A stretch of 61,390 bases of DNA from Actinomadura rubrisoli (GCF_004349215.1 NZ_SMKU01000013.1:1-61390), one strand, 5' to 3'; positions 1-9,450 are shown, counted from the stretch's first letter. Numbers and translations: made by a program. Notes: a model not told the origin generated them from the letters alone.

Positions 1-362
1 GGGTCCAGGAGATCGACCGGAGGGATGCGGGGCGGGGCGGTGATCAGGATGCCGTCGCCGCGGTCCTCGCGGCGGAACTCCCACCAGGGCAGCGCCCCGA
101 TCTCAAAGGCTTCGCGCAGTACCGCATGCGTCTGCCTGCGGAAGTGGGACCGGACGGCGTGGTCGCGATACCGAGGCCCGGACGCCACCACGTCCAGCGC
201 CAGCAGCGTGGTGCGCGGCGCCGCTTCTGCCGGGCTGGTGAAGATGGCGGCCGGCGTCGCCTCGGCCCCACCGTCCGGGACGGCCGGCAGCGGATCGGGG
301 CGGCGGCGCCGCGGACGGTCGGTGACCGACCAGAACAGGGCGGGCAGGGCAGTAGCGGTCAT
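1..362 (-). CDS. Uncharacterised actinomycete protein, N-terminal 120 residues only (cut by window edge)
   Basis: The reading frame opens at an ATG preceded by GGAGGAAG at a spacing of three bases and runs without a stop to the left edge. Residues about 50-120 read ALDVVASGPRYRDHAVRSHF, then EDRGDGILITAPP and PPVDLLDP. From memory this pattern (an LDV-type strand, a 35-residue helix-rich gap, then REDRGDG followed by a hydrophobic strand) is a common actinomycete family whose fold resembles the nucleotide-cyclase/GGDEF palm; such proteins often sit next to regulatory or conflict-system genes. The catalytic state cannot be judged from this fragment. The first 40 residues are Pro/Arg/Ala-rich and probably disordered. 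No function is claimed. Confidence 0.6.
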   Translation of the reverse strand, partial: MTATALPALFWSVTDRPRRRRPDPLPAVPDGGAEATPAAIFTSPAEAAPRTTLLALDVVASGPRYRDHAVRSHFRRQTHAVLREAFEIGALPWWEFRREDRGDGILITAPPRIPPVDLLD

Positions 363-698
363 GAGCTTCCTCCACAGGCGGGCCCTGCACGGGCCCATTT
401 CGGACGGGCGCCTGGCCCACCCGCTGCGGGGTGGGCCAGTGCGCGCCGGGATGCATGGCATGGAATGAGCCGGCCGACGGTCGTCGCGTCCCGCCGCGGC
501 CGTCGGCCGAACGTCCCAGGGGGCACGTCGCTGCGGGAACCGGTTACGAACATGCCACCGGTGCCGCAGGCGGCGGAACAGGCCGCCCACATCCGCCCGC
601 CGATCACCCGAGGTCATCCGGATGCGCGCGCGATCGTCCAGCGGGCCGCGCGATCGCGTCCGATCGCATCCGTTCGCGTCCAGCGGCGCAAGATGCCA

Positions 699-730
699 AC
701 GGGCCCGCCGACATACGTCGGCGGGCCCGT
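699..730. terminator. Perfect 14-bp hairpin with 4-base loop
   Basis: ACGGGCCCGCCGAC, loop ATAC, then GTCGGCGGGCCCGT: a perfect, very stable stem. There is no U-tract on either side, which is common for actinomycete terminators. It is odd that it lies between two divergently transcribed genes, where no annotated transcript should end; it may close an unseen small RNA or act as an insulator. Confidence 0.5.
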
Positions 731-937
731 CAGCACCCGCGTGAGGATCGGGTGTCGTTCCCGGCGAGACCTCCCGAACAGGCCCTGCCGCATACAGGTC
801 GTCGCCCGTCAGACGGATCTCCGCCGGCCCCGGCAGGCCGCCCAGTCGCGAACGCCCTCCGAAAGCCACCACGAATGTGTCATATGACGTGGTGTGGCCT
901 GTCCCATTATGACTGAACCGCGTTCTCATGTCCCACG

Positions 938-949
938 ATGCACGTGCAT
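938..949. promoter_or_regulatory. Perfect 12-bp palindrome ATGCACGTGCAT
   Basis: A self-complementary 12-mer with an E-box-like CACGTG core inside the AT-richer part of the spacer, about 415 bases upstream of the helix-turn-helix gene. It could be a dimeric regulator site. Only one copy was noticed here, so the assignment is weak. Confidence 0.25.
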
Positions 950-1364
950 TAAGCAACTCTTCACTGATCCGCCACTGTCAGGTTTATAGCAATGAATCCC
1001 GAACGGCCCGTCTTCGTCCGCGTATGCCAGCTTTCATCCGGACGCAGCCGCGCCGGGGCCGCTGGCCTCGTCCGTCGCCCTCCTGACCGAGCTAAGCCAA
1101 CATGGTGAAACATTCCGGTCACATCGTGATGAAAGCGGATATTTGGAAAACGTTCGCGCCGGACGCGCCTCTACACGAAATGATGTACCTGAGCGTCTTA
1201 TTGACCGCATATCGATTTGTCGCTTGCGTGTAACTCCCCTGGACACGCCAGTCGCTGGAAACGTCCGCATACAGGAATCACCGGCGTGTGGCGGGGCCGT
1301 CCGGCGAGCACCGCCGGGCGGCCCCGCCGCACGTGAGAGTTCCTGTCCGTCCGAAGGAACGACC

Positions 1365-1829
1365 ATGATCAACATCAAGTGGTGGCACAAGAAGAGCGTC
1401 GGCCCTGCCGGCACGCCCCGCCTGGACGTCGGCACCGCCACCCAGGCGAGTCCCGGCGTGGGCATCCTGGACGAGGACGCCGTCCACGAACCGCCCGCGG
1501 CCGGCTCCTCCAAGCCCGATCCCGCCGAGGTCCACACCGTGGCGCAGCTTCGCCAGGCCCTGATCCGCTACAAGTCCTGGGCCGACCTGTCCTACCGCGA
1601 CATCGCCAAGACCTGCGACCACAGCCACTCCACCATCCGCACCGCCGCTACCGGCAACGGCACCACCCCGCCGCGGCTGGGGATCCTGCGCGCCTACGTC
1701 CGCGCGTGCGGCGCCGACGACACCGAAGTGGCCCACTGGGACGAGGCGTGGCGGCGCCTCAACCACACCAGCGAGCCCGCAGCCGATGGAACCACCGCTC
1801 CCGCAGGGCCCGTCCGGCACGGCGAGTAA
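1365..1829 (+). CDS. Small helix-turn-helix domain protein (154 aa)
   Basis: The start is the ATG preceded by GAAGGAACGACC; upstream in-frame codons have no ribosome binding site. The N-terminal 50 residues are low complexity. Residues about 60-120 (VAQLRQALIRYKSW, then LSYRDIAKTCDHSHSTIRTA) look like a lambda-repressor/XRE-type helix-turn-helix, followed by RLGILRAYVRACGAD, the pattern seen after the recognition helix in many actinomycete XRE proteins that end in a W-x-x-A-W segment (here HWDEAWRRL). It is probably a DNA-binding or adaptor protein; no effector domain is attached. It ends shortly before a strong terminator. Confidence 0.65.
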   Translation: MINIKWWHKKSVGPAGTPRLDVGTATQASPGVGILDEDAVHEPPAAGSSKPDPAEVHTVAQLRQALIRYKSWADLSYRDIAKTCDHSHSTIRTAATGNGTTPPRLGILRAYVRACGADDTEVAHWDEAWRRLNHTSEPAADGTTAPAGPVRHGE

Positions 1830-1856
1830 TCGGCCCCACCCGGCTCGGCCGGCATT

Positions 1857-1896
1857 GTCCGGGCCGACCCTAGGGGGCCTGTGGGTCGGCCCGGAC
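1857..1896. terminator. 13-bp perfect hairpin terminator between convergent genes
   Basis: Arms GTCCGGGCCGACC (1857-1869) and GGTCGGCCCGGAC (1884-1896) with a 14-base loop. It sits between the end of the helix-turn-helix gene and the end of the leftward MFS pseudogene, so it could serve both directions. Confidence 0.75.
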
Positions 1897-1907
1897 GTGG
1901 TTGGGGG

Positions 1908-2720
1908 TTACCGCGCGGGAACGGTCGTCTCCTCATGGTCCAGGGACGGCTTCGGCGGGGAGGCCAGGCGGGGCAGGGCGAAGGCGACGAGCATGCCGAG
2001 CAGCATGCCCGCCGCGGCGAGGAGCACGGCGATGCGGCCGCCGTCGGCGATGGCGGCGCGCAGCCCTTCGCCGGTCCGGTCGCCGAGGTCGGCGTTGGCG
2101 ATCGCGATCAGGACGGCGGTGCCGAGCACGCCGACGACGAAGCCGATCAGCAGGGTGGTGCGGGTGCCGATCCGGGTCGTCATGCGCTCACCGAGCTGGG
2201 TGCCGCCGGCGATCGAGGGGATGAGGAAGGCCAGGCCCGCCTCCAGGGCGGAGAATCCGTGCACGCTCTGGAAGAGGACCGTGAGGAAGTACGGAAGGGC
2301 GCCGAAGGTTCCCATGTAGATGGCCGTCACGACGACGCCCACCACCAGGTTGCGGTTGCCGAACAGGCGGAACGGCATGAGCGGGTCGGCGCTGCGGGAC
2401 TCGATGGTCGTGAACGCCGCCGGTCGCCGTGAGGGCGCCCGGGATGTCGAACCGGCGCCTCTCGCGGGCGCGCGTGTCGCGCGGGATGATGACGAGCGCG
2501 GCGAGGGCGACGAGCCCGGCCAGGGGGACGTTGACGAAGAAGACGGCGGGCCAGCCGAAGCCCTGGGTCAGCACACCGCCGAGCAGCGCGCCCAGGGTCA
2601 GGCCGCTGGCTCCCGCGCCGCTCCAGGCCGCCAGCGCCCTGTTGCGCTTGGGGCCCTCCTCGAACAGGGTGTTGATCAGCGAGAGGGTGGACGGCAGGAG
2701 CAGCGCGCCGCCGTTTGGTC
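1908..2720 (-). pseudogene. Decayed DHA2-type MFS drug/proton antiporter
   Basis: Reading leftward, one frame gives GALLLPSTLSLINTLFEEGP, then GVLTQGFGWPAVFFVNVPLA, RRFDIPGALTATGG, where it shifts frame and resumes as SADPLMPFRLFGNRNLVVGV, FQSVHGFSALEAGLAFL and a final SLDHEETTVPAR. These are hallmark stretches of 14-helix DHA2 exporters (the PSTLSL helix, the W-R/P-x-x-F-x-x-N-x-P loop, the LFRNR-N helix start). The N-terminal third is missing: homology stops abruptly near 2720 in AT-richer sequence. The segment between GALTATGG and the SADPLMP loop is too short, and the C-terminal helices are also shortened. Truncation, an internal deletion and a frameshift together show a dead gene. Confidence 0.8.
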
Positions 2721-2888
2721 TTATGACGTAGCGACACCCCTAGTAAACGGGTTGATCGCACCGCAGTACGCCGGGGGGCGAGGTGATGGAGTATCAGCCT
2801 TCGGCGCCCGGAAATGAGGCGATTCGTCCTTCGCCCTAGGCAGATCGTTGTGGTGGTTCCAGACGATCGGTGGGGAGGGGCGTCCTGC

Positions 2889-4568
2889 TCATACGGGTGG
2901 CCTCGCGGCGGAGTCGTCGATGGGGATTTCGACATACGAGACGTGGTCCGGGTTCTGGACGAGGCGGATCGTCCCGGGGACGGCGTCCCGTGCGGTCTCG
3001 TCGATGGCGCGTCCTCCCGCCTGGAAGTTGGTCTGGTAGTAGCGGTGCGGAGGCCGGATGATCAGAGCGACGCGTTCGCCCGGCTCGATGCGCTGTGACA
3101 CGAACGGGAAGTCGGTCAGGGTGACGGGGACGTTCGTTCCGGCCGGCCAGGGAGACGACCGCGTCAATGTGTCGCGGTAGCGGGCGCGGAAGACGGTCTC
3201 GCCGAGCAGCGGGATAGTGCCGTCGGCCCGGACGAGGTAGAGGCCGACCAGCAGGTCGAAGTCGGGCAGTTCGCTGGACAGCACGAGGTGCGCCCGGAAA
3301 CGGCCCGACACGTCCATGGCGGCGCGCAGCGGCGAACAGGCGTACACGAGCGCGGTGCCGGTGTCGTCCGGCGGCAGCGCGGGGAGGACGAAACACTGGT
3401 CGGGCAGCGGCTCCTCCCGGTCCGGAGCGGCGGCCTCGCGTGGGTCGGCGGACAGTTCGGTGTCCTGCACATTCGAAGGCACGCAGGTGGACAGTTCGCG
3501 GTAGTGGCTCGCCGCCGGCCTTTCGGCCATCGGGTAGAGCGTCATCGACCCACGGCCTTGCGGGATCGCGTCGGCCGACCGCCACTGGTCTTCACCCGCG
3601 TGGAAATAGGCGACCCGCTTTCGCAGGAAGTCCGGCCTGGAGGCTTTGCCGAGGACCCAGCCATACCACTGGACGTGCAGGTCGATCAGGTCGATCGCGC
3701 TTTCCGGCGCGAAGGTGAGGCCGCCGAACGTTCGTGCTCCGCTGCGGGTGCCGTCGTGGTCCCACGGGCCGATGACGACCCGGTGGCGATCGGCGACCTC
3801 GGGCGGGACGGCGGCGATGTGCTCGTCGTGATAGCGCAGCGCGCCGAGTTGGTCGTCGTCGTACTGCCCGGTGATGGTCAGCACCGGAACGGTGATCTCG
3901 CCGTACTGCCGCTGCGTCGGGACGAGACGGGCCCAATAGGCGTCCAGGCAGGGATGCAGGAGCCATTCTTGGAACACTGGCAGGCGGCGTCCGACCGCCA
4001 GCAGATCGAGGTCCCGGTAGGGCCGGTTCCCGTTGATCTGGTCGTGGCTGGCCCTGTGCCATAACGCCTGGTCGGCGTGCGGTCCCTCGTTCTTGCGACG
4101 GCCGTCGACCAAGGTCAGCCAGCGGACGGTGTAGCGGAGCGGAACATTGCGCACCATCGGGAAGTCCAACCCGGGATACACCGCAGCGACGGGAGCGATC
4201 GCGCGCAGGTGTGAGGGGCCGGTTGCGGCGACAGCCCATTGCACGAAACCGCCGTAGGACCCGCCGTACGTGACGACGTCGCCGGTGCACCACGGACGCT
4301 CGCCGAGCCATTCGACGGCGTCATGCCCGTCGGCCCCGTCCGAGACGAATGGCGTGAATCGCCCGTCGGAATCTCCACGGCCGCGCACGTCGAGGCTGAC
4401 GAAATTGAAGCCGTGCGCGGCGAATCGCATTCCGTCGCGGTGAAATCTGTCGGCACCGTAGGGCGTCAGGCTCAGCACGGTGGGTGCGGGGGAGAAGTCC
4501 GGTGCGTAGTGCAGCCCGCGCAGGACGCCGCCGCGCCGCGTCGGCACCTCGATCGTCAAATTGAACAT
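2889..4568 (-). CDS. CocE/NonD family hydrolase (X-Pro dipeptidyl-peptidase fold)
   Basis: 559 residues, the usual length for CocE-type esterases/acylases. The start ATG is preceded by GGGGAG. Motifs: SLDVRGRGDSDG at about residue 60, the nucleophile elbow YGGSYGG (about residues 100-106), the Asp/His region GQYDDDQLGALRYH and VIGPWDHDG (catalytic His in PWDHDG, typical for the family), then a C-terminal jelly-roll with FRAHLVLSSELPDFDLLVGL and EPGERVALIIRPPHR. There is no signal peptide, so it is cytoplasmic. It is transcribed away from the AraC gene across a 235-base divergent promoter region, which suggests shared control with the aromatic operon, perhaps as an esterase that frees the phenolic substrate; that role is inference. 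Confidence 0.85.
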   Translation of the reverse strand: MFNLTIEVPTRRGGVLRGLHYAPDFSPAPTVLSLTPYGADRFHRDGMRFAAHGFNFVSLDVRGRGDSDGRFTPFVSDGADGHDAVEWLGERPWCTGDVVTYGGSYGGFVQWAVAATGPSHLRAIAPVAAVYPGLDFPMVRNVPLRYTVRWLTLVDGRRKNEGPHADQALWHRASHDQINGNRPYRDLDLLAVGRRLPVFQEWLLHPCLDAYWARLVPTQRQYGEITVPVLTITGQYDDDQLGALRYHDEHIAAVPPEVADRHRVVIGPWDHDGTRSGARTFGGLTFAPESAIDLIDLHVQWYGWVLGKASRPDFLRKRVAYFHAGEDQWRSADAIPQGRGSMTLYPMAERPAASHYRELSTCVPSNVQDTELSADPREAAAPDREEPLPDQCFVLPALPPDDTGTALVYACSPLRAAMDVSGRFRAHLVLSSELPDFDLLVGLYLVRADGTIPLLGETVFRARYRDTLTRSSPWPAGTNVPVTLTDFPFVSQRIEPGERVALIIRPPHRYYQTNFQAGGRAIDETARDAVPGTIRLVQNPDHVSYVEIPIDDSAARPPV

Positions 4569-4803
4569 CGGAGCTCCCCGGTCCAGTGAATGCGGCCGAA
4601 GTCAAGATCCCGGCGCGCCGCTTCGTGCACCTCTACCGGCACGTCCAAGCCGAGTAGGGCCTGAGCCCGCCGCGCCCCTGCCGTCCGAACTGGAGGTGCC
4701 GCCCGCCGACTCGGGACGTACCGGTAGAATCCCAGGTGAGAGGTGTCGGCGCGATGCGGCCGCGGCTCAAGTGTGGGGCAGGGTCTGCGGAGGCGGTGAG
4801 GCT

Positions 4804-5790
4804 ATGGGCGCCCTCAAGCGCTTCTCGGTTCTGCGCTCCGCCGCCCTTGACGAGTTCAACGCGTGTGTGTCGCAGTACCTCACGCCGCATCGGCTGGTGC
4901 CCGCGGGCCGTGGCGGCGCCGAGATCCGGACCGACCTCTCCAAGGCCGATCTCGGTCCGCTTTCCCTGGTCTACGGGTGGCACCGCAACTGCGAGCTGAA
5001 CGTCCAGCTGACCGAGGAAGTCGACTACTACGACGTCAACCTCTCGTTCGGCGGGTACAACCGCATCCGGTACGCCGCCGACGAAGTCCTCGTCGACCGC
5101 TCGACGGCGGCCATCATCTCGCCCCGTATGCGGGTGGGGATGCGGCTGAGCACCGACTACCGGCAGCTGCACGTCCGGATCGAGCGGTACGCCCTGGAAC
5201 GCCGCCTTGAGGAGCTGCTCGACCGCTCGGTGCCCGCGCCGATCCGGTTCCAGCCGGACATGGACCTGCGCAGGCCCGCGGCGAACTCGTGGCTCCAGGC
5301 GGTCCGGCTGCTGGTCCGCGACCTCGACCAGCCGTCCGGGCTCACCGCCCACCCGGTGGCCGCCGGTCCGTGGGCGGGCATGCTGATGACGGGCCTGCTG
5401 CTGGCCCAGCCGCACACTTATTCCGAGCAGCTCGCCGATCGGGGCATCGGTGAGCACCGGCCCGCGCCGCTGCGTCGAGCGATCGCGCACATCGACGCCC
5501 GTCCGGAGGAAGAGCTGCCGATCGATCGGCTGGCCCAGGTGGCCGGGGTGACCGCCCGGTCCCTGCAACGGCATTTCCGCGAGCACGTCGGCATCTCGCC
5601 CCGCGAGTACGTCCAGCAGACACGGTTGGCGCGGGCACACGACGAGCTGCGGTCGGTTCGGCCGGGCTCCGGCGTCACCGTGGCCGAGGTGGCGTTCCGG
5701 TGGGGGTTCACCCATCTGCCGCGTTTCGCCGCCGCGTATCACGCCCGTTACGGTCAGTTGCCGTCCGCGACCCTCCGCGCCGGGACGTAG
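4804..5790 (+). CDS. AraC-family transcriptional regulator
   Basis: 328 residues. The start is the ATG after GGAGGCGGTGAGGCT; the longer frame upstream is low-complexity and lies in the divergent promoter. The N-terminal half is the AraC-binding-like sensor domain (cupin-like; VDYYDVNLSFGGYNRIRY, AAIISPRMRVGMRLSTDYRQ). The C-terminal two helix-turn-helices are clear: LPIDRLAQVAGVTARSLQRH and VAEVAFRWGFTHLPRFAAAY, with the family ending YHARYGQLPSATLR. It lies immediately upstream of, and in the same direction as, the hydroxyquinol operon and divergent from the CocE gene; it is most likely the substrate-responsive activator of one or both. Confidence 0.9.
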   Translation: MGALKRFSVLRSAALDEFNACVSQYLTPHRLVPAGRGGAEIRTDLSKADLGPLSLVYGWHRNCELNVQLTEEVDYYDVNLSFGGYNRIRYAADEVLVDRSTAAIISPRMRVGMRLSTDYRQLHVRIERYALERRLEELLDRSVPAPIRFQPDMDLRRPAANSWLQAVRLLVRDLDQPSGLTAHPVAAGPWAGMLMTGLLLAQPHTYSEQLADRGIGEHRPAPLRRAIAHIDARPEEELPIDRLAQVAGVTARSLQRHFREHVGISPREYVQQTRLARAHDELRSVRPGSGVTVAEVAFRWGFTHLPRFAAAYHARYGQLPSATLRAGT

Positions 5791-5920
5791 TCGCCGGGCT
5801 CCTCGCGCAACCGTTGTCGCCTGCTGGATCGCGCTGTCGTTCCCCGGATAGGCCCTCCGGCCCGCCGAGCCTACCGTCGTCCCATCATGCGGGGGCTTGG
5901 CTCGAAGGGACGTTTCAACC

Positions 5921-7522
5921 GTGAGTTTCGACTGCGACGTGGCGATCGTGGGCTACGGGCCGACCGGGCTGGTGCTGGCGTCGGCCTTGGGCAAGGCGGG
6001 TCACCGCGTGATCGTGTTCGAGCGCTGGCCGGGCCTGTACGGCCTCCCGCGCCTGACGCACATCGACGGCGAGACCGCCCGGATCATCCAATCGGTCGGC
6101 GACATCGACCACGCCCTGCGCGACGCCTGGCCGATCCCCGACTACCGCTACCTCAACAGTGCCGGTGAGCTGCTGGTCGAGCTGGACTGGCGCGGCAACA
6201 GCTGCGGCTACGCGAGCCACATCTCGATGTATCAGCCCGACATCGAGGACGCCATCGACATGCACGTGCGCGCCACCGGGAACGTGGAGGTCAACCAGGG
6301 CTGGTCCGTGGGCAACGTGCACCAGGACGGCGACAGCGTCCAGGTGACCGCGCGTCCATGGACCCAGTCGCGCACCGGGCAGTGGTCGCACAGCGGCGAG
6401 GAGCGCACCGTCACCGCGAAATACCTGGTCGGGGCGGACGGGGCCAACAGCTTCGTGCGCGCGGCCCTGGGGATCGAGCGCACCGACCACGGCGTCCACG
6501 ACCGGTGGCTCAACATCGACACCCAGCGGCTGCGCCCTCTCCCGGAGCGATTCGACCGGCTCACCCAGTTCTGCGACCCCGCTCGGGGCCACATGTACAT
6601 GCCGATCGGGCGCAGCCGCCAGCGATTCGAGGTGGCCGTGCTGCCCGGCGAGGACCCGGCGGCGTTCGAGGAGCCGGACTACGCCTGGACCTGGCTGCGG
6701 GACCGGCATGGCCTCGGCCCCGAGGACGTGAAGATCCTCCGCCAGGTGGTCTATGTCTTCCAGGGCCGCATCGCCCAGGCATGGCGGAAGGGCCGGACGT
6801 TCCTGGCCGGCGACGCCGCGCACACCACACCGCCGTACATGGGGCAGGGCGCGTGCTCGGGCATGCGCGACGGCATCACCCTGGGGTGGAAGCTGGACCT
6901 GGTGCTGCGCGGCCGCGCGGACGACGCGCTGCTGGACACCTACGAGACCGAGCGCCGGCCGCACGCCACCGCCCTCACCGAGATCTCCATCGCGCTGGGC
7001 AAGGTCGCCAATACCCACGACCCCGCCGAGGCCGCCGCCCGCGACGAGGCGTTCCGCTCCGGCGACGTCCCGCCCCCTCCGCCGTTCCCGACCATCGGCG
7101 CCGGTGTCGTCCACACCCGTCCCGACGGCACCCCGGCGCCGCTCGCCGGGACGCTGGCGCCGCAGGGCGTCATCGGCAGGGGCGCAGACCAGGGCAGGTG
7201 CGATGACGTCATCGGCGGCGGGTTCAGCCTGATCAGCCGTGAGGACGCCCGCCGCGCGCTCACCACCGACCAGACGGCCTTCCTCGACGCGCTCGGCATC
7301 CGCTGGGCCTGCCTGGCGGCCGGGTCCCAGGACACCGTCGCGGACATCGATGGAACCTACGCCGCCTACCTCGATCAACACGGGGTGGACGCGTTCATCG
7401 GGCGACCGGACTTCCACCTGTACTGGGCGGGGCGCCTCAGCGACCTGCCGCCGGTCGTGGACGGGCTGCGCGCCCGGCTGTCCTGGACGGCCGATCCCGC
7501 TCCGGTGGAGGCGGGCGCGTGA
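5921..7522 (+). CDS. FAD-dependent aromatic monooxygenase (MhpA/resorcinol hydroxylase type)
   Basis: Class A flavoprotein monooxygenase, 533 residues from a GTG preceded by AAGGGACG. Motifs in order: the dinucleotide fold VAIVGYGPTGLVLASALGKA at the N-terminus, the NAD(P)H/FAD motif LVGADGANS (about residue 180) and the GD motif FLAGDAAHTTPPYMGQGACS (about residue 297). The C-terminal domain carries the shortened thioredoxin-like fold of this family without the CxxC. It should hydroxylate a phenol at the ring using NAD(P)H and O2. Placed directly before a hydroxyquinol-type dioxygenase, conversion of a resorcinol-type ring to a 1,2,4-trihydroxybenzene is the simplest reading; 3-(3-hydroxyphenyl)propionate or dihydroxypyridine hydroxylase relatives cannot be excluded. 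It overlaps the next gene by four bases (GTGA). Confidence 0.85.
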   Translation: MSFDCDVAIVGYGPTGLVLASALGKAGHRVIVFERWPGLYGLPRLTHIDGETARIIQSVGDIDHALRDAWPIPDYRYLNSAGELLVELDWRGNSCGYASHISMYQPDIEDAIDMHVRATGNVEVNQGWSVGNVHQDGDSVQVTARPWTQSRTGQWSHSGEERTVTAKYLVGADGANSFVRAALGIERTDHGVHDRWLNIDTQRLRPLPERFDRLTQFCDPARGHMYMPIGRSRQRFEVAVLPGEDPAAFEEPDYAWTWLRDRHGLGPEDVKILRQVVYVFQGRIAQAWRKGRTFLAGDAAHTTPPYMGQGACSGMRDGITLGWKLDLVLRGRADDALLDTYETERRPHATALTEISIALGKVANTHDPAEAAARDEAFRSGDVPPPPPFPTIGAGVVHTRPDGTPAPLAGTLAPQGVIGRGADQGRCDDVIGGGFSLISREDARRALTTDQTAFLDALGIRWACLAAGSQDTVADIDGTYAAYLDQHGVDAFIGRPDFHLYWAGRLSDLPPVVDGLRARLSWTADPAPVEAGA

Positions 7523-8598
7523 GACTCACCGGCACCCCGGCGCCGGCGGACGCGCTGTGGCGGGCCATGCCGTCGACGCGGATGCTCGACTGCGGCATGC
7601 TCTACGCCGACGTGCTCGCCCTGCGCCAGGCGACCGAGGCGGGCGATGCGTGGGACGGCGCCGCGGAGGCCCTGGCGGCCGGGCAGCTCGCGCGTGCGGA
7701 CGCGGCGCGGACCGAGGGCCACATCGTCACCGCGGTCGAGGCATACCGCGCGGCCGCCGCCGACTTCCTGTTCGCGCAGATGGCGTTCAACTTCGACACG
7801 CCGCGGAAGATCGAGCTCTACGCCCGGTTCACCAGTGCGATCACCGCCGCGGGTGCCCTGCGCGCCCCCGCGTGGGAGCGGGTGGAACTGCCGTTCGCCG
7901 GCGGCCTCCTGTTCGGCTGGCTCGTCCGTCCGGCCGTCCCGGCGGCGGGCACGGTGATCGTCTTCGGAGGGCAGAGCGGATGGGGCGCGGCCTACCAGCG
8001 TCAGGCCGACGCGCTGGCGGCGCGCGGACTGGCGGCGCTGCTGGTGGAAGGTCCCGGCCAGGGGGAGACCCGATGGACCGGCGGGCTCCTGCTGGACTCC
8101 GACGTCCGCGCCGCGTACAGCACATTCGTGAGCCACGTGCGCGGCCGTCCGGAACTCGGGTCCGGCGTGGGCCTGTGGGGCAACAGCCTCGGCGGGCTCT
8201 ACGCGGCCACCACCGCCGCGTCCGACCCGCGAGTCTCGGCGGTGTGCGTCAACGGCGCACCCGCCCGTCCCCGCCTGCTGGAGTTCCGCACCTTCACCGA
8301 ACAGGCGGCCGCCATGCTCGGCACCACCGACCCCGGCGCGATCCAGCGCAACCTCGACCGGATCGCGCTCACGTCCGCCGACCGGATCGCCTGCCCGCTG
8401 CTGGTGCTGCACGGCGGGCACGACCCGATCGTCGCCCTCGCCGACCAGCAGCCGTTCCTCGACGCGGCCGGCGACGACGCGGCGATCCGCATCTGGGACG
8501 ACGGCGAGCACACCATCTACAACCACGCCGACGAGCGCACCGCGTACGTGGCGGACTGGTTCGCCGACCGGTTCGCGCGGGCCTTCACCAAGGAGTGA
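7519..8598 (+). CDS. Alpha/beta hydrolase, possible C-C bond hydrolase (FrsA/DHPON-hydrolase-like)
   Basis: 359 residues, with a long helical N-terminal domain (about 130 residues) before the hydrolase fold. The fold shows TVIVFGGQSGWGAAYQRQAD, the nucleophile elbow LWGNSLGGLYAA (Ser in GNSLGG), the acid-loop region LLVLHGGHDPIV and the catalytic His in DDGEHTIYNHADE. This arrangement (helical cap first, GNSxGG elbow) is that of the FrsA-like family containing 2,6-dihydroxypseudooxynicotine hydrolase, which splits an acyl side chain from a dihydroxylated ring by C-C hydrolysis. In this operon a similar deacylation of an acylated resorcinol would fit. That substrate is inference. It is translationally coupled to the monooxygenase upstream. 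Confidence 0.75.
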   Translation: MRLTGTPAPADALWRAMPSTRMLDCGMLYADVLALRQATEAGDAWDGAAEALAAGQLARADAARTEGHIVTAVEAYRAAAADFLFAQMAFNFDTPRKIELYARFTSAITAAGALRAPAWERVELPFAGGLLFGWLVRPAVPAAGTVIVFGGQSGWGAAYQRQADALAARGLAALLVEGPGQGETRWTGGLLLDSDVRAAYSTFVSHVRGRPELGSGVGLWGNSLGGLYAATTAASDPRVSAVCVNGAPARPRLLEFRTFTEQAAAMLGTTDPGAIQRNLDRIALTSADRIACPLLVLHGGHDPIVALADQQPFLDAAGDDAAIRIWDDGEHTIYNHADERTAYVADWFADRFARAFTKE

Positions 8599-8604
8599 GT
8601 CCCA

Positions 8605-9450
8605 GTGGACTTCAACGAGAGTACGGCCCTGAACGCTGTGCTGGACAGCTTCGACGGTGCCGCCGATCCGCGCACGAAAGAGATCCTCCTTGCCGTCGCA
8701 CGGCATCTGCACGCGCTGGTCCGGGACCTGCGTCCGACACTGCACGAATGGGAGCAGGCGATCGCGTTCCTCACCGCGGTCGGGCACAAGTGCGACGACA
8801 CCCGGCAGGAATTCGTCCTGCTGTCCGACGTGCTCGGCATCTCCATGCTCGTCGAGACCATGAACGCCGACCCGGCCGGGACCGAAGGCACCGTGCTGGG
8901 CCCGTTCCACATGGTCGAGTCGCCGGCACGGGAGAACGGTGACTCCATCGACCTCCTCGGCACGGGTACTCCATGCCTGGTGTCCGGCACGGTCACCGAC
9001 ACCACCGGAAACCCGATCGCGGACGCCGAGATCGACGTGTGGCAGTGCGACGAGCACGGTTTCTACGACGTGCAGCAACCCGGCGTCCAGCCGCCGGGCA
9101 ACGGCCGCGGCCTGTTCCGCGCGGACGATCAGGGCCGTTTCTGGTTCCGTACCGTGGTGCCCAGCCATTATCCCATCCCGACGGACGGTCCGGTCGGCCG
9201 GCTGCTCAGCGCGGCAGGCAGGCATCCGTACCGACCCGCACACGTGCACTTCATCGCCGATGCCCCCGGATACCGGCCGGTGACCACGCACATCTTCGTC
9301 GCCGACAGCCCCTACCTCGACAGCGACGCCGTCTTCGCGGTCAGGAAGAACCTGATCGTGGACTTCACCGCAGACGGCCCGGACGCCGCAGCACCGTACC
9401 GGCGCGCATGCTTCGACATCCGTCTCGCCGAAGAGGCCACGACACGGTGA
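8605..9450 (+). CDS. Intradiol ring-cleavage dioxygenase, hydroxyquinol 1,2-dioxygenase type
   Basis: 281 residues, GTG start six bases after the previous stop. The N-terminal 100 residues form the helical dimerisation domain of catechol-type dioxygenases, followed by the beta-sandwich core starting LVSGTVTDTTGNPIADAEID and VWQCDEHGFYDVQQPG. The non-haem Fe(III) ligands are visible as Tyr154, Tyr189 (SHYPIP), His213 and His215 (RPAHVHF). Spacing 35-24-2 is close to that of known hydroxyquinol and chlorocatechol enzymes. The product from hydroxyquinol would be maleylacetate, which is exactly the substrate of the next gene, so context supports the hydroxyquinol assignment over catechol. Confidence 0.88.
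   Translation: MDFNESTALNAVLDSFDGAADPRTKEILLAVARHLHALVRDLRPTLHEWEQAIAFLTAVGHKCDDTRQEFVLLSDVLGISMLVETMNADPAGTEGTVLGPFHMVESPARENGDSIDLLGTGTPCLVSGTVTDTTGNPIADAEIDVWQCDEHGFYDVQQPGVQPPGNGRGLFRADDQGRFWFRTVVPSHYPIPTDGPVGRLLSAAGRHPYRPAHVHFIADAPGYRPVTTHIFVADSPYLDSDAVFAVRKNLIVDFTADGPDAAAPYRRACFDIRLAEEATTR

Larger units (their letters stand above)
363..1364. other. Long divergent spacer without a convincing gene
   Basis: About 1 kb separates the leftward gene at the window edge from the rightward helix-turn-helix gene. Frames open here have no family resemblance and no ribosome binding site. The first 350 bases are GC-rich; from about 890 to 1250 the composition drops markedly (for example around 900-1000 and 1130-1230), as expected for a promoter region of the rightward gene. 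It contains a 14-bp perfect hairpin and a 12-bp perfect palindrome, listed separately. Confidence 0.5.
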
